Of a stretch of DNA of 64,000 bases, positions 26,340-35,165 are shown in pieces. Made by a program: the position numbers and the translations under genes. This DNA is from Actomonas aquatica (GTDB lineage: Bacteria; Verrucomicrobiota; Verrucomicrobiia; Opitutales; Opitutaceae). The number at the start of each line of letters is the position of its first letter. Position 1 is the first letter of the stretch. The notes beneath the pieces are model-generated. The model searched no databases. It was not told the DNA's origin and worked only from the letters and a program-made list of their open reading frames with translations. Location: positions 1,674,001 through 1,738,000 of the forward strand of contig NZ_CP139781.1 of the NCBI RefSeq assembly GCF_019679435.2, read 5' to 3'.

Positions 26340-29300
26340 TTAGAAGCTCTTGATCAGCTCCAACCCCCACGTGCGTCCCGCTACCAACCGCGCATGCGCC
26401 TCCATGGAAAACCCGGCCGCGTTGGACTGTAGCGGCGGCTCTTCATCGGTGACGTTGGCGACTTTGAGACGTGCCGTGCAGCGCCGCAGCCAGGACCACC
26501 GCGCCCGGTCATCAAACTGATAGGACAACGCCAGATCGGCGCTCAGGGTGCTCGCCACCCGGTAGGCGAAAAGCTGCTCCCCGCGATCCGCCAGGCGCAT
26601 GATGTAATCGGGTTCGCCCAATTGGGCGTAGGTTGCGGCGGAAGTGGTCGCCGTCGTATCGGCAAAGCGGCTGGTGTAATAGGCGGTCAACGACACGCCC
26701 CAACCACCGCCCCGCCAGGACAGGCTGCTGATCCCGCGCAGGCGCTGCCCGATCTCGGTGTCGCGCCGGGCCTGCCGTTGCCCAGTGCTTTCGTTTATCG
26801 TGTATGAACGAAGCAAATACGATGCGTTGAGATCAAAATCCCACACCCCGGAAGACGTGCGTCCGCTGCTCCACTCCAGGCCAAAATCGACGCCCGAGGC
26901 ATAGCCACTGCGGTTGTTCTGAAACGGTCGAGCCAGATAGTCGACCGCGCCGATCACCGGTCGCTGTTCGTCGGCCGGTTGGTTGGCGTTGTAGTCCGCA
27001 AACAGCGCCTGGTCGGCGGCAGTCGGACGCAGGCGCTGCACCCGCGGGTCGCCCCGATAAAAGGCCGTGCCGCTGCCGAGGTTGATGCTCGCCGCCGGCA
27101 CGCCCGCCGCCACCTGCTCCGCAATGTAGCTGGTGAGCAAGCGGTAGTCGCTGGCCATGATTTCGAAACCCGAATCGGAGCCGACCACGCTGCTTTGTTC
27201 AGTGAGCCAGTAATCCAGCTTCAGGGTGAGGTTCTCCACCCCGGGCACCTCCGCCGCGAAACCCGTGTTGAAACCCACCGCCTCCTCCGGCTGCAAATCC
27301 GGGCTGCCCGGGTAGTAGATGTTGGCCGAGTAGGTCCCCTCCCCCGTCACCGTGCGGCGATAGTTGTCCGACACTCCGGTCAGCACGCGGCGGCGCGGCA
27401 GCGCGTGCAGCACCGCGAGGTTGGGCGCGCGGAAACTCCGGTCCAGCGAGGCGTGCACCTGCAGTCGCGGACTGATCAACCAGTTCAGCCCAAAACGCGG
27501 GGCCAGCTCGTCACCAAAATCATCATACCGTTCGTAGCGTCCGGCAAAGGTGAGCTCGAGATACGGATCGCTGCTGCCGGCGGCCGCCTCACCAAAGATC
27601 GGCACCGCGCTCTCCACGTAAACCGCCGCCACGTTGCGATGCGCGCGGATGTTGGCCGTGGGCGAGGCCTGCACAAAATCATTGTCCTCCGGATCCAATC
27701 CAGAATCAGCGGGATTGAGCCCCGCATAAGGCGCGCGCCAGTCACTGAAGCGTTCGGCCCGGTATTCGATGCCAAAGGCCAGTTGCAGCACGCGGTCCCC
27801 CGGGAGCAGCACGTCGCCGGTCGCGCGAAAATCGGCCATCGTGAGCGAGGTGCGACCGATCCGCTCAAACTCGTCGACATACAACGCCACCGCTTCGGCG
27901 GAGTTGGGCTGCGGCTGATCGGTTACCACCGCGTCGCCATTCACCAGGAAGATGTAGCCGAAGGGGTTGAAGGCCAGCGCATCGCTGCGTCGCGCCGCCG
28001 CCTGCAGCAGGCTTTCCCGCACTTCGTTGCGCGAGATGTCCCGGGTCGAAGCGGCACTGTGCAGCAGAGCCGATTCCCAACTCCAACTTCCCGCCCAACG
28101 GCCGCGCAACCCCAGCAACCCGCGCCACACTTCGGAACGGATGTCGATCTGCTCCGGCCCGGCGTCGACCAATGAGACGCTGCGCAAGGTCAGTTCCTGC
28201 GGGCTCCCCACCAGTCGCGGCGAACCGTCCGGCGCGGCCGAACCATCCACAGCCCAGAACTGCGCGCCGTAGGGGTTGTAGGGATTGTCGACGCTGAGCA
28301 CGACCGGCTGGTCGACTCCACTGGCGCCGTTGTAGGGAATGGGCCGGCGCTGCACGAAGGAATCCGCCACGTAGCCGGAAAACTCGCCAAAGGCCGTGAG
28401 GTCCGGCGTGAGGTCAAACTCCAGCAGGTTGTAGAGATTGATCCGATCGGCCTCGGGAAACGCCGACTGCGACTCGTTGACGTTGTAATAATACTCCGGG
28501 TCGGCGCTTTGGCTCGGACGTTCCGTCGTCAGGACCGGCACGCTGCCGGCCCCATTCTCCGGCCGGAAGTAATAATCGGTCGAACTGGAGCCGACGCGAA
28601 AGCGCGGGAAACGGCCCACGCTCGACGCATCGTCAAACGCTCCGCCGGCCTGGTCAAACGGCACCGGCGCGCGGTCGGTCTTCACCGCTTCGGCGGAGAA
28701 CTCCCGATCCGCCATCAGCAGCGGTTCGCGGTGAAAGAAGTCGACCACCGAGAAATACCTCCCCCGCCCTTCCGCAAAGGCCCCACCGCCCATCCAGTGC
28801 ACTGAGGTTTCCTCGTTTTCGCCCGCCTCCGGAATCGCCACCTGCACGCCAATTTCCTGTCCGCGGAAATCCGTTTCCATGCGGTAGTTCACCACCCCGG
28901 CCACCGCGTCAAAACCGTGCGTCGAGGACGCCCCGCCCTTGAGCACATCGATCTGGTAGAAGCCGTGCATCGGCAACTGGTTCACATTGACGGTGAGGGT
29001 CGGCACCGACTGCTCGTCGAGCGGCGCGATCGGGTGGGCCACCATGCGGCGACCATTCAGCAGCAGCAGGGTGTTGCCGGATCCAAGCCCGCGCAGACTG
29101 ATGGCGGTATTGTCGCCCCGAGCAGAGGTGCCTGCGACCGCAGACACGTTGAGGGGCAAGCCATTCACCTCCGGCACCGTCGCCAACAGCATGGCTGGCG
29201 TGATCGCACTGCGTTGGGCCAGCGCCTCGCGGTCCAGATGGCGCTGGCTGAGGGAGGCCGCGCCGATGCGTTGCAGGTGCGAGCCCGTGATGGTGTCCCG

Positions 29301-29771
29301 CGTCCACGACTCGCGGGTCTGGGCCAGACCGCGCAGCCGCGGCGCATGAATGGTGAGCTCCGCCAGCGTGGGCACCTCCCCATCGCGGCGCCAGACCGGC
29401 AGCCGCTGCGGCGGCACCACCAGCGTTTCACCCGGGCGCACCACGACGTCGGTCAACTGCAGCCGCAGGTCGTCCCCCTGAAACACCTGCAAGGTGTAAC
29501 CGCCTGGCCGCAGATCGGCCAAAATGTAACGACCGCTGCCATCGGTTTGCACGGTGAGGTCCGCCTCGACCGCGCGCACGATGAGCCCCTCCACCGGTCG
29601 GTTGTCCTCCGTAGAGAGCAAGGTCCCCTGCAAGGTCCCGCCCTGCCGTGCCGTCGGGTCCACCACCGGTGCTCTTTGGGCGCGCAGCAGCGGCTGAGGC
29701 GTGCCGATGACGAGAAACGCCATCAACGCCCAGCCGCGTCGGAATCCAAAATGAAGAAGACCTGCACCCAT
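26340..29771 (-). CDS. TonB-dependent outer-membrane receptor 2 with N-terminal carboxypeptidase-regulatory-like domain
   Basis: The frame is open from a TTG at 29837; the ATG at 29771 is preferred because it gives a compact signal sequence (FRRGWALMAFLVIGTPQPLLRAQ). A CarboxypepD-reg-like beta-sandwich (GTLQGTLLSTEDNRPVEGLI...GSGRYILADLRPGGYTLQV) precedes the plug (LATVPEVNGLP, SLRGLGSGNTLLLLNGRRM, MHGFYQIDVLKGGASSTHG). The barrel ends in GLELIKSF. Length from the ATG is 1143 residues. It shares plug motifs with receptor 1 and precedes it on the same strand, so the two are likely paralogues. The divergent hybrid kinase may sense the imported substrate. Confidence 0.93.
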   Translation of the reverse strand: MGAGLLHFGFRRGWALMAFLVIGTPQPLLRAQRAPVVDPTARQGGTLQGTLLSTEDNRPVEGLIVRAVEADLTVQTDGSGRYILADLRPGGYTLQVFQGDDLRLQLTDVVVRPGETLVVPPQRLPVWRRDGEVPTLAELTIHAPRLRGLAQTRESWTRDTITGSHLQRIGAASLSQRHLDREALAQRSAITPAMLLATVPEVNGLPLNVSAVAGTSARGDNTAISLRGLGSGNTLLLLNGRRMVAHPIAPLDEQSVPTLTVNVNQLPMHGFYQIDVLKGGASSTHGFDAVAGVVNYRMETDFRGQEIGVQVAIPEAGENEETSVHWMGGGAFAEGRGRYFSVVDFFHREPLLMADREFSAEAVKTDRAPVPFDQAGGAFDDASSVGRFPRFRVGSSSTDYYFRPENGAGSVPVLTTERPSQSADPEYYYNVNESQSAFPEADRINLYNLLEFDLTPDLTAFGEFSGYVADSFVQRRPIPYNGASGVDQPVVLSVDNPYNPYGAQFWAVDGSAAPDGSPRLVGSPQELTLRSVSLVDAGPEQIDIRSEVWRGLLGLRGRWAGSWSWESALLHSAASTRDISRNEVRESLLQAAARRSDALAFNPFGYIFLVNGDAVVTDQPQPNSAEAVALYVDEFERIGRTSLTMADFRATGDVLLPGDRVLQLAFGIEYRAERFSDWRAPYAGLNPADSGLDPEDNDFVQASPTANIRAHRNVAAVYVESAVPIFGEAAAGSSDPYLELTFAGRYERYDDFGDELAPRFGLNWLISPRLQVHASLDRSFRAPNLAVLHALPRRRVLTGVSDNYRRTVTGEGTYSANIYYPGSPDLQPEEAVGFNTGFAAEVPGVENLTLKLDYWLTEQSSVVGSDSGFEIMASDYRLLTSYIAEQVAAGVPAASINLGSGTAFYRGDPRVQRLRPTAADQALFADYNANQPADEQRPVIGAVDYLARPFQNNRSGYASGVDFGLEWSSGRTSSGVWDFDLNASYLLRSYTINESTGQRQARRDTEIGQRLRGISSLSWRGGGWGVSLTAYYTSRFADTTATTSAATYAQLGEPDYIMRLADRGEQLFAYRVASTLSADLALSYQFDDRARWSWLRRCTARLKVANVTDEEPPLQSNAAGFSMEAHARLVAGRTWGLELIKSF

Positions 29772-29854
29772 GGTTGCGCCCTGCGGGCGAAGCAGAATAA
29801 GCGCCGCCGTGACTGCCAACTCACGGAACCGGTGCAAATTTTTTCACCCCTAAA

Positions 29855-29870
29855 TATACCAAAAGATATA
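29855..29870. promoter_or_regulatory. Candidate operator dyad (copy 3), divergent region
   Basis: TATACC-AAAA-GATATA is placed 84 bp upstream of the receptor-2 ATG and 84 bp upstream of the hybrid kinase ATG, midway between the divergent genes. Confidence 0.55.
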
Positions 29871-29953
29871 CGCCCCAACCGTTCCGCCCCTTAATCCTGA
29901 TTTTCAACTGGCGGGCTCCCCCGCTCGGCGGGAAACCTGCTAAACCAAAGCCC

Positions 29954-32900
29954 ATGTCTTCTAACCGCTTGCACGCCATCGCCCGTCTGATGGGACGCGT
30001 GTATTCGTGGTTTGGTGACATTTGCCGCGAAGCGCTTGCGATTACCCGCCCCCGCCGCCGACGGCTGGTTTTAGGCAGCTTGATCGCAAGCTACTTGCTC
30101 GTCGCCGTCGCCACGGCGCCCGCCGCCGCTCCGGTGGTCGGTCGACCGGTCATCGCCCCGCTGCTCGCCGGTCCGGGCGAAGTCGATGGCCCGGTGTGGG
30201 CGGTGCTCGAAGCGGCCAACGGCGACGTGATTGTGGGCTCCAATCGGCTTGCCATTTTTGACCACCACGAGTGGCAGGTGCTCGCCCTCCCCGGCGCCCA
30301 CGCCTTCCGAGCCCTCACTCCGGCGCAGGAACCCGGCCGGGTCTGGGTAGGCGCACTGCACGAGATGGGCTCACTGCAGCTGGGGGACGACGACCGCTGG
30401 CATTACACCTCCCTCGTCGAAGCCTGGCGCCGTGATACTCAAACCAATTTGCGCGATGTCTGGGCCGTGAGCGCGTTTCCCGGTGGTTCGCTATGGCTCA
30501 CCTCGGATCGCGTCGCCCGCTGGGACGGCACGGCCTTCACTACGTGGGAGGCAACCGGTCCGGAACGCCTCATCGGCGCGGAGGGCGAACGCGCGCTCTA
30601 CTACTTCGATACCGGAGTCGGGTTGCAGCGATTGACCGCCGTCGGTTCGCCCCGGGTCCTCCTCGCCACCACCCAGATTCCCGGCGGCACCGTGACTTGG
30701 ATTCTCCCGCCCGATGGAGACGACGAGGCCCTGGTCTTTGGCACGCCCAAAGGCGTTTTTCGCCATACCGGCACCCTGCCTCTGGAACGTCTCGGTCCGC
30801 TCTCCGCCGAGTTGCAACACGCCCTGCCCGGACGCGCCATCGCGTTGCCCGACCAACGCTTTGCGGTGGGCACCTTCCGCTCCGGCGTGGTGGTGGCCGA
30901 GCTCGACGGCACCGTGGTCCAGGTCATCGACCGCAACCACGGCCTGCCGGACAATACCATCTACACCATCTCCCACACCGGGGATCATCTTTGGGTAGGT
31001 TACCAAGGCGGCGTTTCCCGCATCGATGGACTTGGCCACAGCGCCATGATCGATCGGCAGACGGGACTGGGTGACGGCGTGCCGCGCGGACTGTCGTTTG
31101 GTCCCGAGGGCGTGTGGCTGGTGACCAGTCACGACGTGATGCTGCTGCCGCCTGGTGCGACTCAACCCCAACCCGTGCTGGCCGACGAAGCCCTGTTGCG
31201 CGAAGGCGTGCACGACGGCGAGGCCTTTTGGGTGGGCGGACTCGGCGGCATCTGGCGACTTACCGCCGATGACGCCCGGCGTGAGCATTTTTCGCCCTCC
31301 GACGTCATGCAGCTGGTGCGCCCGCCGCAGGACACGCCAGGGACGGTGTTTTTGGAGGATTACGAACTCAAGATCCTGCGCCCGGCCCGCTTCGGCGGTT
31401 GGGTGGCCAAGGACCTGAGTGCCCAGATTTTTGATACACCGGTCTCCATGACTGCCACACCGGACGGCGACCTCTGGATCGGCACCGTGGCGGGTGGCAT
31501 CACCCGCTTTGGCTGGGACGGCCCGCCGAGTGCCGCGCGCAGCCGCCTGCAGGCCCGCACCCGTTTCCTGCCCGGGCAGGGTCTGCCGGAACACGCCAAC
31601 CACCTGCACGTGTTCGACCTCTTCGGTCGCACCATGGCGTTCTCCGCTCACGACATCCTGCAACTCTCGTCCGACGGCACCCGTTTCGATCTGGCCAGCG
31701 AGTTTTCCACCCTCACCGGCGTCGCGGCCGCCACCGCCCCCGACGGACGCAGCGCCTACTGGCTGGTGCGCGGCCAGGACCTGCCCCTACACCGCAACCT
31801 GGGCCTGCTGCGTATCACCCCCAATGGCGACGATCTGGAGATCACCGCCCTCACCGCCCCGGGCCTGCCGGAGTTGATGGCTCCGAGCTTTTTGGAGGTG
31901 GGAGCGTCGGCGCTCTGGATCGGCAATACCGAAGGCGTGCTGCGTATCGACCTCGCCGCCGTCACGCCCGCGCCCGCGCCGCCGCCGGTCGCCATTCACG
32001 TGGAGCCGCTCGCCACGACCGACGCCGCGTCGACCGCACTGCCGGCGTCCGGCCCGCTCGAACTCTCGGCCGACGAAAACCGCATTGAGCTGCGGGTGTT
32101 GGCCCGCGCCCACACCCGCGAAGCTTTGCTCCTGCAAACCCGTCTGGTGGGCGCCGCCACCGATTGGGAAGCCCCGCGCTATGGCAACCGCGCGGCCTTT
32201 ACCGGCCTCGAACCCGGCCACTACCACTTCGAGGCGCGCGCCGTCGACGGCCTGGGTCGCGCCGGTCCATCCACTACACTCGAATTCACCGTGCGACCGC
32301 ATTGGTATCGCACGCCTCTGGCCCAAGTCGCTTATGGCCTGATCACGCTCGGCGTCGCCCTCGGCATCTTCCGCTGGCGCCTGCTGCATCTGCGCCGCAA
32401 AAACGAGCACCTCAATCGCATGGTGGAAAAGCGCACCCGCGAACTCGCGCTGAGCAACCTGGCCAAAACCGACTTCCTCGAAAACATCTCCCACGAGATC
32501 CGCAATCCGCTCAACGGCCTCACCGGTTTGCTCGCGCTGTTGAAGGACGAAAACCTCGGCCCCCGCGAACGCCAACTCACCCGCTCCCTGCGCTCCGTCT
32601 CCCGCAAACTCATATCGGTGTTTGAGGACGTGCTCACCCAGGCCCGACTCGATTACGGACAGGTGCAGGTTGACCCGCGCCCCTTCCATCTGCGCGAGAC
32701 CCTCGAGGAGGTCATGGACCTCTTCCGGGTGCAGGCCGGCCAACAGAATCAGGCCCTTTCCCTGCTCTGGCCCGAGACCTTTCGCGACGAGTTCTACGGC
32801 GACGAACCGAAGATTCGCACCATCATCGAGAACTTCGTGGGCAACGCGCTCAAATATGCGCCCGGCGCCGCCATCGAGGTCTCGTTGCTCAACGATCCGA

Positions 32901-34003
32901 CCGAGGACAACAACCGCGATCCGGTGGAGCTTTTCATCGAAGTCGCCGACCAAGGCCCCGGCATTCCGGCCGAAGAGCAGGTTGTTGTCTTCTCCAAATT
33001 TGTCCGCGGCAACCGCGCCAAACAAAGTGGCCAGGTCGGCACCGGTCTCGGCCTCGCCACCTGCCGCTCACTCGCCCAACTTATGGGTGGTGAGGTCACC
33101 CTCCACAGCGAGCCCGGACAGGGTTCGGCCTTTACGCTCGTGCTCACGCTGCCGCGCTCGGACGTCGAAATTCATCCGCGCAACGCCCCCGATGCCGCCG
33201 CCGCGGCCCCCACCGCTCTCATCGCCGCGGGCGACAAGGGGCGCGCGCTGGTCGTCGAGGACGAGCCCTACAATCGCATCGCGCTCGAAGGCCTCGGCAT
33301 GGAGCTGGGGTATCAGGTCGACGTGACGGAAAACGCCGCCCAAGCCATCACCCACGCCCAACTGCATGACTACGACGTGATGTTCTTGGATTGGGAACTG
33401 CCCGGAGCCAAAGGCGCCGACGTCGCCCGGGCCGTGCGCGAACTACCGAATGGCGACCAGCCGATCATCCTCGCGACGACGGCGCACGATAGTGAAGAGA
33501 TCCGCCGTCGCTGCCGCGAAGCCGGCATGGATGAGTTCCTGCTCAAACCCTACGACACCGCGATGGTGCAACGTATCATCGCCACGGTGGAAGCTCGCCG
33601 CCGCGGCGACCAAGCGCCGGCAGAGCAGAACCCGGTGGTCACCTCCGCGGCGACCGAACCTTTTAACCGCAAAGCCTTCGCCTACTACTCGCTCAGCAAG
33701 GGCGAACACGAATCGACCGCCATCCAACAGTTCAGCGACAGCCTCGACCAGGAACTCATTCTGCTGCAGGACGCCATGACCGCGGCCGACCGCGAGAAGG
33801 CGCAATTTCACGCCCATCGCCTGCGCGCGTTGGCCGGACTCATCGGCGCGCGCGATTTGGGTCAGGCGGCCAAGACGCTGGAAGAACTCGCCATCCGCGC
33901 CAAAGGCACCAGCGAACTGCAACCCGCCTGGGCTCGCACCGATTCCGCCGCGGCCTACCTCCGCGCCCGCCTGCAAAGCCTCTCCGCCGAAGCCGGCCGG
34001 TAA
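29954..34003 (+). CDS. Hybrid two-component sensor with beta-propeller, receiver and Hpt domains
   Basis: A 1349-residue protein. A membrane segment near the N-terminus (LVLGSLIASYLLVAVATAP) precedes a long periplasmic region with propeller-type repeats (VWAVLEAANGDVIVGS, LWLTSDRVARWDG, NTIYTISHTGDHLWVGYQGGVSRIDG) and a Y_Y_Y-like sandwich (YHFEARAVDGLG). TM2 lies near residues 786-812. Next come HisKA (NISHEIRNPLNG, His near 844), HATPase (GPGIPAEE, GTGLGLATCRSL), a receiver (MFLDWELPG, Asp near 1145) and a C-terminal Hpt-like helix bundle (FHAHRLRALAGLIGA, His near 1286). This is the architecture of Bacteroides-type nutrient sensors but without the usual AraC domain. It faces the receptor genes; the NarL regulator downstream is a possible partner. 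Confidence 0.93.
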   Translation: MSSNRLHAIARLMGRVYSWFGDICREALAITRPRRRRLVLGSLIASYLLVAVATAPAAAPVVGRPVIAPLLAGPGEVDGPVWAVLEAANGDVIVGSNRLAIFDHHEWQVLALPGAHAFRALTPAQEPGRVWVGALHEMGSLQLGDDDRWHYTSLVEAWRRDTQTNLRDVWAVSAFPGGSLWLTSDRVARWDGTAFTTWEATGPERLIGAEGERALYYFDTGVGLQRLTAVGSPRVLLATTQIPGGTVTWILPPDGDDEALVFGTPKGVFRHTGTLPLERLGPLSAELQHALPGRAIALPDQRFAVGTFRSGVVVAELDGTVVQVIDRNHGLPDNTIYTISHTGDHLWVGYQGGVSRIDGLGHSAMIDRQTGLGDGVPRGLSFGPEGVWLVTSHDVMLLPPGATQPQPVLADEALLREGVHDGEAFWVGGLGGIWRLTADDARREHFSPSDVMQLVRPPQDTPGTVFLEDYELKILRPARFGGWVAKDLSAQIFDTPVSMTATPDGDLWIGTVAGGITRFGWDGPPSAARSRLQARTRFLPGQGLPEHANHLHVFDLFGRTMAFSAHDILQLSSDGTRFDLASEFSTLTGVAAATAPDGRSAYWLVRGQDLPLHRNLGLLRITPNGDDLEITALTAPGLPELMAPSFLEVGASALWIGNTEGVLRIDLAAVTPAPAPPPVAIHVEPLATTDAASTALPASGPLELSADENRIELRVLARAHTREALLLQTRLVGAATDWEAPRYGNRAAFTGLEPGHYHFEARAVDGLGRAGPSTTLEFTVRPHWYRTPLAQVAYGLITLGVALGIFRWRLLHLRRKNEHLNRMVEKRTRELALSNLAKTDFLENISHEIRNPLNGLTGLLALLKDENLGPRERQLTRSLRSVSRKLISVFEDVLTQARLDYGQVQVDPRPFHLRETLEEVMDLFRVQAGQQNQALSLLWPETFRDEFYGDEPKIRTIIENFVGNALKYAPGAAIEVSLLNDPTEDNNRDPVELFIEVADQGPGIPAEEQVVVFSKFVRGNRAKQSGQVGTGLGLATCRSLAQLMGGEVTLHSEPGQGSAFTLVLTLPRSDVEIHPRNAPDAAAAAPTALIAAGDKGRALVVEDEPYNRIALEGLGMELGYQVDVTENAAQAITHAQLHDYDVMFLDWELPGAKGADVARAVRELPNGDQPIILATTAHDSEEIRRRCREAGMDEFLLKPYDTAMVQRIIATVEARRRGDQAPAEQNPVVTSAATEPFNRKAFAYYSLSKGEHESTAIQQFSDSLDQELILLQDAMTAADREKAQFHAHRLRALAGLIGARDLGQAAKTLEELAIRAKGTSELQPAWARTDSAAAYLRARLQSLSAEAGR

Positions 34004-34047
34004 TGGGGGGGACCGCCGGCCCCCTTCCGGCGATCTTTATTCTTTAG

Positions 34048-34148
34048 TCTTTCTCTTTCTCTTTATCCCCACCGGCCAACCGGCTCCCGCTACCCGGCGA
34101 CGCTTCGCGTCGTCAGAGAAAGATAAAGACGAAAGAGAAAGAGAAAGA
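34048..34148. repeat. Pyrimidine/purine inverted repeat between convergent genes
   Basis: A 17-bp pyrimidine run TCTTTCTCTTTCTCTTT (34048-34064) is matched by its exact complement AAAGAGAAAGAGAAAGA at 34132-34148, with a smaller hairpin (cgacgc-ttcgc-gtcg, about 34098-34113) in the loop. It lies between the 3' ends of the hybrid kinase and the NarL regulator genes. It may act as a terminator for either strand, but no gene function is evident. Confidence 0.7.
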
Positions 34149-34204
34149 AGGGCACGACGACTTACCGGGCTTCCCTGCTCCTCGGCCGACTCAGGCCAAC
34201 CCAC

Positions 34205-34234
34205 AAAAAACCTGCGCCGGAAAACCGACGCAGG
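34205..34234 (-). terminator. Rho-independent terminator of the NarL-type regulator
   Basis: On the minus strand CCTGCGTCGG-TTTT-CCGGCGCAGG (34234-34211; one mismatch) is followed by TTTTTT (34210-34205), about 35 bp after the gene's stop codon. Confidence 0.85.
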
Positions 34235-34267
34235 CGAAAGATTGCCGCGTGACTTCTCGGGCTCCTC

Positions 34268-34954
34268 TCAGGCCGAGTGCGCCATCATGCCGGGCGAGTT
34301 CATATGCACAAACCCCTTGGCGATGGCGTAGCGCATGAGTTGCGGGGTGCTGTGCACGCCGATGCGCATCATGATCTTGTTGCGGTGCAACTTGACCGTG
34401 GTCGGCGCGAGGCCCACCCGCTGAGCGATCTCGTCGTTGCTCAGTCCCTGACCGAGCAGCGACAGTAGCGAGATCTCCCGATCGGACAGCACCTTGCTGA
34501 AGCTCATCGGATCAAAGCGGATCTCCTCCCGCACGCGGCGGGCGGTATTGGAAAGGTATTGGCGACCGTCGAGGACCGATTCGACCGCTTCCTGCAGCAC
34601 CTCGATGGGCTGCTCGTTCTTGTCGACGAATCCATTGATGCGCAGATGCGAGGCGCGGTGGATGGTAAACTCGTCGGTGTGCGCGGTGAGCGCGATGATC
34701 TTGGTCCGCTGGCAACACTCGCGGAACTTGGTGGTGAAATCCAAGCCCTCACCATCCGGCAGACACAGGTCGAGCAGGATGATATCGGGTTGCAGGTCCT
34801 GCGCGATCTCGAGGGCTTCCTGCCCCGACGTTGCGCCCATCACCTCGGCATCCGGCCAATTGCGCTGACAGGCTTCCACCAGCATGTCGCGCACGAGCTT
34901 CAGGTCTTCAACGACCAGAAATTTGAGTTCCCTACTGCGAGTCGGCATCACCAT
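34268..34954 (-). CDS. NarL/FixJ-type response regulator
   Basis: A 228-residue protein with an N-terminal receiver (VVEDLKLVRDML; phospho-acceptor Asp62 in LLDLCLPDGEG; Thr in ALTAHTDEF; Lys in GFVDKNEQP) and a C-terminal LuxR-type helix-turn-helix (LSDREISLLSLLGQGLSNDEIAQRVGLAPTTVKLHRNKIMMRIGV). It binds DNA as a dimer once phosphorylated by a kinase. An in-frame ATG at 34948 is an alternative start. It is convergent with the hybrid kinase and followed by its own terminator; pairing with that kinase is possible, but orphan regulators are common. Confidence 0.93.
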   Translation of the reverse strand: MVMPTRSRELKFLVVEDLKLVRDMLVEACQRNWPDAEVMGATSGQEALEIAQDLQPDIILLDLCLPDGEGLDFTTKFRECCQRTKIIALTAHTDEFTIHRASHLRINGFVDKNEQPIEVLQEAVESVLDGRQYLSNTARRVREEIRFDPMSFSKVLSDREISLLSLLGQGLSNDEIAQRVGLAPTTVKLHRNKIMMRIGVHSTPQLMRYAIAKGFVHMNSPGMMAHSA

Positions 34955-35165
34955 GCCCCTCTTCTAGCAAAAGCGCTGCCAGCCCCCGGAACTGTTTCGA
35001 AAAAGAAGCCCTTTGAGAGGAAATTTCATAACACCGGTCTCCGGCATTCTTCGCGCTCATAGTCGGCGGTCCTAACGCAAAAAAAATGCGCCCCACCGCG
35101 AACGGTGGGGCGCAATCTACAACACAGTTAACCGTAAAAAATGTGCGGAGGACTGTTAAGTGCCC
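34955..35165. other. Regulator promoter region and downstream end of the Bat/M14 operon
   Basis: No gene. The part next to 34954 holds the regulator's promoter region (no clear -35/-10 picked). The part next to 35166 contains the operon terminator listed separately. Confidence 0.5.
35079..35114 (-). terminator. Strong terminator of the MoxR-Bat-M14 operon
   Basis: On the minus strand, a perfect 12-bp stem (GCGCCCCACCG core with its complement) closes a TTCG loop (cgaa on the plus strand) at 35114-35087 and is followed by eight T (35086-35079), about 50 bp after the M14 stop codon. Confidence 0.92.
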
